Source of the DNA: Labedella populi
Lineage (GTDB): Bacteria > Actinomycetota > Actinomycetes > Actinomycetales > Microbacteriaceae
Reading direction: 5' to 3'
DNA length: 64,000 nt
NCBI RefSeq assembly: GCF_004078655.1
Contig: NZ_RZNC01000006.1
Location: forward strand, 62,001-126,000
Both the position numbers and the translations under genes were made by a program. Positions 60,802-64,000 of this stretch are shown here, piece by piece; the stretch's first letter is position 1; every line of letters begins with the position of its first letter. The notes beneath the pieces were generated by a model that searched no databases, was not told where the DNA came from, and saw only the letters and a list, made by a program, of their open reading frames with translations.

Positions 60802-61965
60802 ATGCACGACGGATCGCGTCTCCTGATCGACGACGGTGCGGTCGCACGCAACGTGCGCCGCATCGTGCGTTCGACCGGGACGCCGCTCATGGCCGTGTTG
60901 AAAGCCGACGCGTTCGGACACGGGCCGCAAGCAGCCGTCGTGCTCTCGGCCGGGGCGAGCTGGATCGGCGTCACCTCGATCGAGGAGGCCTTGCCGCTTC
61001 GCGAACTCGGCGTCGACGCTCCCCTGCTGAGCTGGCTCAACCCCGTCGACGCGGACTGGGCGAGCGCGATCACGGCCGACGTCGACCTCGCGGTTCCCGG
61101 TGTGCGCCACCTGTTCGCGATCGCGGGCGCCGCCGTCGCCAGCGGCCGCACGGTACGCGTGCACCTCCACCTCGATGTCGGGATGGCGCGCGACGGCGCC
61201 GCTGCCTCCGAGTGGAAGCAGCTCATGTTCTTCGCACGGGAGTGGGAGCAACGCGGCGCGATCCGAGTCGTGGGGGTCATGGCGCACCTCTCGTCCGCTC
61301 AGGACCCGGAAGCTGAGGAGAACGTCCTCGAGCGACAGCGCTTCGTGAACGGATGTCGGATGGCGGCGCGCGCCGGACTCCGCCCGACGGTGCGGCACCT
61401 CGCCGCGACAGCGGCCGCCTTGTCCCGCCCCGACACCCGCTTCGACCTCACGCGCGTGGGCGCCGGTCTGTTCGGGATCGACCCCGCGCACCGCTTCGCG
61501 CTCGAGGGCGCCATGACGCTCGACGCCCCCGTCGTCTCGGTGCGCGACGTCCGGGCCGGGACCGGCGTCGGGTACGGTCTCAGCCACCACACGGACCGGG
61601 ACACGAGGCTCGCGCTCGTGCCCCTCGGCTACGGCGACGGGCTGCCGCGTGGCGCCTCCCACCACGGGAGCGTGAGCATCCGGGGCGTGCGTCGCCCCGT
61701 CGTGGGACTCATCTCGATGGACCAGCTCGTCGTCGATGCGGGTGACGTCCCGGTCGTCGAAGGCGAGCGGGCTGTGGTCTTCGGGCCCGGACGCGCGGGC
61801 GAGCCGACGGTACGGGAGTGGGCCGACTGGGCGGGGACGATCGAGCACGAGATCGTCACCGGTCTCGGGCCGCGCATCCGGCGGGAGCACCGGGCCGTCG
61901 ACGAGGCCGACCCGGGGCCCGATGCGAGCGACGAGAGCACCGACACCCTCGAGCGTGCCCGGTGA
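60802..61965 (+). CDS. Alanine racemase
   Basis: This 387-residue PLP enzyme makes D-alanine for the cell wall from L-alanine. The PLP Lys is in MAVLKADAFGHG (about 34). The catalytic Tyr region VGYGLSHHT, the conserved HLHLDVGM, the ISMDQLVVDA stretch and a C-terminal beta domain are also present. The next gene is a D-Ala-D-Ala ligase overlapping by four bases, so both steps to the D-Ala dipeptide are made together. The gene is unlinked to other murein genes in this window and may be a second copy. The C-terminal tail (about 30 residues, acidic) is longer than usual. Confidence 0.9.
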   Translation: MHDGSRLLIDDGAVARNVRRIVRSTGTPLMAVLKADAFGHGPQAAVVLSAGASWIGVTSIEEALPLRELGVDAPLLSWLNPVDADWASAITADVDLAVPGVRHLFAIAGAAVASGRTVRVHLHLDVGMARDGAAASEWKQLMFFAREWEQRGAIRVVGVMAHLSSAQDPEAEENVLERQRFVNGCRMAARAGLRPTVRHLAATAAALSRPDTRFDLTRVGAGLFGIDPAHRFALEGAMTLDAPVVSVRDVRAGTGVGYGLSHHTDRDTRLALVPLGYGDGLPRGASHHGSVSIRGVRRPVVGLISMDQLVVDAGDVPVVEGERAVVFGPGRAGEPTVREWADWAGTIEHEIVTGLGPRIRREHRAVDEADPGPDASDESTDTLERAR

Positions 61966-62903
61966 GGCGGCCGATCGTCGCGGTCATCGCCGGTGGGCGC
62001 AATTCGGAGCACGACGTGTCCCTGGCGTCGGCAGCCGGCATCCGACGGGCGCTCTCGACCGACTACGACGTCCTCGACGTCCGCATCGGCCGCGACGGCT
62101 CGTGGAACATCGGAGGGCATCGGGCTCTCGGATCGGCGGAGGCCGTCGCGGAGATCGGCCGTGCCGACGTCGCCTTCCCCGCGCTTCACGGCGTGAACGG
62201 GGAGGACGGCACGGTCGCGGGGTTCCTCGAGACGATCGGCGTCTCCTACGTCGGCTCCGGCGTCGTCGCGAGCGCCCTCGCGATGGACAAACGCGCGACG
62301 AAACTCGTGGCCGAGAGCGTCGGCACTCGCACGGCGCGCTCGTACTCCCTCGACGACGTTCGACGGCTCCGCCCCTTCCCGGTGATCGTGAAGCCCGTCA
62401 CGGGAGGTTCGAGCCACGGCGTCTCGATCGCTCACTCCGCCGCCGAGGTCGAGAGCGCGATCGGTGGAGCCGGGCAGGGCGCCGGCGTCCTCATCGAAGA
62501 GCTCATCGTGGGGCGTGAGATCGACGTGGTCGTCCTCGAGGAGGCCGACGGCGCACTGTCGGTCGCCCCGGCGCTCGAGATCCCCCGGGCCCCGGGATCC
62601 GTTTTCGACGTCGCCGGGAAGTACGGCGGGGATCCGCGCTTCCTCGTCCCGGCCCCACTCACCGGGGACGAGCTCGCGTGCGTTTCTGACGCCGCGACGG
62701 CGATCTTCCGTGCCCTGGGATGCCGCGGCCTCGCTCGCGTGGATTTCTTCCTCGACGACCGCGGCTTCGTCTTCAATGAGGTCAACACGATGCCGGGCAT
62801 GACGGAGCTCTCACAGGTGCCCGCGATGGTCGCCGCGGCGGGCATGACGTACGAGGACTTCGTGTGCTCCCTCGTCGAGGTCGCCCGGTCACGGCTGAGA
62901 TGA
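61962..62903 (+). CDS. D-alanine-D-alanine ligase (Ddl-like ATP-grasp)
   Basis: This 313-residue ATP-grasp ligase joins two D-alanines for peptidoglycan precursor synthesis. Motifs include AGGRNSEHDVSLASA with the binding Glu, FPALHGVNGEDG, the serine loop GGSSHGVSIA and the omega-loop GKYGGDPRFLVPAPL. VDFFLDDRGFVFNEVNTMPGMT carries the metal residues. The Tyr in GKY matches ordinary D-Ala-D-Ala ligases rather than the lactate-specific VanA type. The GTG start overlaps the racemase stop. As a pair outside a murein cluster, the two may be paralogues that raise D-Ala-D-Ala supply. Confidence 0.9.
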   Translation: MRRPIVAVIAGGRNSEHDVSLASAAGIRRALSTDYDVLDVRIGRDGSWNIGGHRALGSAEAVAEIGRADVAFPALHGVNGEDGTVAGFLETIGVSYVGSGVVASALAMDKRATKLVAESVGTRTARSYSLDDVRRLRPFPVIVKPVTGGSSHGVSIAHSAAEVESAIGGAGQGAGVLIEELIVGREIDVVVLEEADGALSVAPALEIPRAPGSVFDVAGKYGGDPRFLVPAPLTGDELACVSDAATAIFRALGCRGLARVDFFLDDRGFVFNEVNTMPGMTELSQVPAMVAAAGMTYEDFVCSLVEVARSRLR

Positions 62904-62915
62904 GCGAGTATTCGC

Positions 62916-63632
62916 TCAGCGGCCGCGGTCGACCGCCCCGAGAAGAAGTTGCCCGAGCTCGGTCGGCTTGGTGAACTGCGGCCAGTGGCCCGTGGGCAAG
63001 TCGAGGTACTCGACATCTCGGATGGCCGCGAGTTCGGCGACGAAAGGGTGGCCGCCCGCGATCCACTCCGTGAGGAGCGACGAGGGGAATTCACATGCGA
63101 TGACGGTGACGGGCACGTCGTAGCGACGCTCGTCGTGTAGTTCCTGCGCGTCGGAAGCGACGCGCAACGGCTCGGGGACGGCCCGCGAACGGAACTGCAC
63201 GCGCATCTCGTCCGTGAGATCGACGAGGTCGGCGTCTTCGAAGAGCTCCCACGGCGGCAGCGGCACGTCGTCGCCCTCCGACGGCAACTCGTCATTGATC
63301 ACCCCACCGGCGCCGAGCGGCCCACTGTCGACGTAGATCGCCCGCACGATGCGGTCGGGACGGGCGTCGACGGCCGCGTGGATGATCGCCCCGCCTCCGG
63401 AGTGCCCGACGAGCACGACGCGGTCTCCCGACTGCTCGCTGAGCGAGTCGATCGCCGCGACCACGGCGTCGACGTGGTCGCGCAAGCCGATGCCGCCGCG
63501 ATCCGCATCGACCGACTCGAGCCCGGGCAGGGTGAGTGGATGAACGCGGTGGCCCGCCGCCTCGAGAGCGGGGGTGACGTCGCGCCAGGACGACGCGTCG
63601 AGCCAGAAACCGGGAACGAGGATGATGTCCAT
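62916..63632 (-). CDS. Alpha/beta hydrolase
   Basis: This 238-residue alpha/beta-hydrolase-fold protein has the nucleophile elbow VGHSGGG (Ser near 95), an oxyanion region near VPGFWLDASSW, and the late His in LPTGHWPQF. The RsbQ/EstA-like small-hydrolase group is the nearest match by eye, so esterase or lactonase activity is likely but not specific. It converges on ddl with only 12 bases between stops and is divergent from the DUF2254 gene. Confidence 0.85.
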   Translation of the reverse strand: MDIILVPGFWLDASSWRDVTPALEAAGHRVHPLTLPGLESVDADRGGIGLRDHVDAVVAAIDSLSEQSGDRVVLVGHSGGGAIIHAAVDARPDRIVRAIYVDSGPLGAGGVINDELPSEGDDVPLPPWELFEDADLVDLTDEMRVQFRSRAVPEPLRVASDAQELHDERRYDVPVTVIACEFPSSLLTEWIAGGHPFVAELAAIRDVEYLDLPTGHWPQFTKPTELGQLLLGAVDRGR

Positions 63633-63727
63633 GCCGAGACGCTACGCGCGACCCCCGACATCGGCGAGACCCGCGGGGGATGATGGGGCGACGGCGTGTC
63701 CACGTCACGCCGCAGGAAGAGGACGCG

Positions 63728-64000
63728 ATGACCAACGGAATCGGAGCCGCGCTCCGGCGAATCGCCCGGAAGGTGTGGGCCCGGGCAGCCCTCTTCACGG
63801 GACTCGCCGTCGTCTTCGCCCTCGCCGCCGGCGTCGTGGGCACACTCTTTCCGTTCCGCATCGTCGTCGATTTGGGCCAGGACTCGGTCGGCACGATCCT
63901 CCAGATCATCGCGAGTTCCATGCTCACGGTCACGACGTTCTCCCTCACCGCCATGGTGACGGCGTACTCGTCCGCGACGACGACGGCGACTCCGCGAGCG
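63728..64000 (+). CDS. DUF2254 membrane protein (5' part)
   Basis: The N-terminal 91 residues of a DUF2254 protein are present, with the family start pattern KVWARAALFTGLAVVFALAA, then a hydrophobic helix and GTILQIIASSMLTVTTFSL. The full family length is about 400 residues, so most lies beyond the window. GAAGAGGA precedes the ATG. The function of the family is unknown. Confidence 0.85.
   Translation, partial: MTNGIGAALRRIARKVWARAALFTGLAVVFALAAGVVGTLFPFRIVVDLGQDSVGTILQIIASSMLTVTTFSLTAMVTAYSSATTTATPRA

Noticed and set aside
1-64000. CRISPR arrays, prophage, transposases, rRNA or tRNA genes
   Set aside because: No regularly spaced repeats, phage structural genes, transposase motifs or RNA-gene signatures were seen on reading both strands. 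A tRNA scan was not possible, so a missed tRNA cannot be fully excluded.

Overview
The window is a high-GC chromosomal segment from an actinobacterium, most likely a Microbacteriaceae-type soil or plant-associated species. This rests on the strongly GC-biased third codon positions, the dense short-overlap operons (ATGA/GTGA), and the gene families present (choice-of-anchor G protein, CUT1 sugar ABC genes without their own ATPase, Amt behind a GlnR-like box, HbpS-like and HxlR genes). It holds about 58 protein-coding loci, several remnants and many regulatory palindromes. No rRNA, tRNA, CRISPR array, transposase or integrase was seen. The species assignment is inference.

Layout. 0-3.2 kb: a possible truncated divergent gene, a frameshifted LysR gene, a DedA protein and a polyol (xylitol/sorbitol type) dehydrogenase. 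3.2-10.2 kb: a glycoside utilisation cluster (GH3 beta-glucosidase, two CUT1 permeases, solute-binding lipoprotein) divergent from its LacI regulator. 10.5-13.8 kb: PadR regulator, PdxY kinase and ammonium transporter, separated by copies of a palindromic repeat. 14.0-24.2 kb: a long operon joining a family-5 oligopeptide/oligosaccharide ABC transporter (binding protein, two permeases, two ATPases) to a LacI regulator, an FAD oxidoreductase and a secreted GH5 glycanase. It probably imports and processes beta-linked oligosaccharides, complementing the GH3 cluster.

24.2-27.4 kb: M18 aminopeptidase, a broken lactococcin-972-like bacteriocin end, a lipoprotein, a small membrane protein and a pyrimidine-dimer-glycosylase-family protein. 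27.5-34.5 kb: a tightly overlapped surface operon (SipW-type signal-peptide protein, S26B signal peptidase, LPVTG-tailed protein, choice-of-anchor G protein) divergent from a large LuxR/ATPase regulator. 34.7-42.6 kb: aldehyde dehydrogenase, a TetR-controlled SDR plus 2,3-butanediol dehydrogenase pair, and an ABC exporter with a two-component system in one operon. 42.9-46.0 kb: nitrilase-family amidohydrolase, APC permease and GntR regulator.

46.0-54.5 kb: a block of small redox enzymes (MBL hydrolase, four SDR/MDR enzymes, HbpS-like protein) with TetR, XRE and HxlR regulators. It lies between two direct copies of the ctaG-end/VOC-start sequence, which suggests an acquired or rearranged island. 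54-55.3 kb: ctaG and DUF2243. 55.5-60.5 kb: an acid-sugar catabolic operon (DUF1537 kinase, MFS carrier, FadR-type GntR, SAF-domain dehydrogenase) with a well-defined promoter carrying two GntR operators. 60.8-64 kb: an alanine racemase/D-Ala-D-Ala ligase pair, an alpha/beta hydrolase, and the start of a DUF2254 membrane protein cut by the window end.
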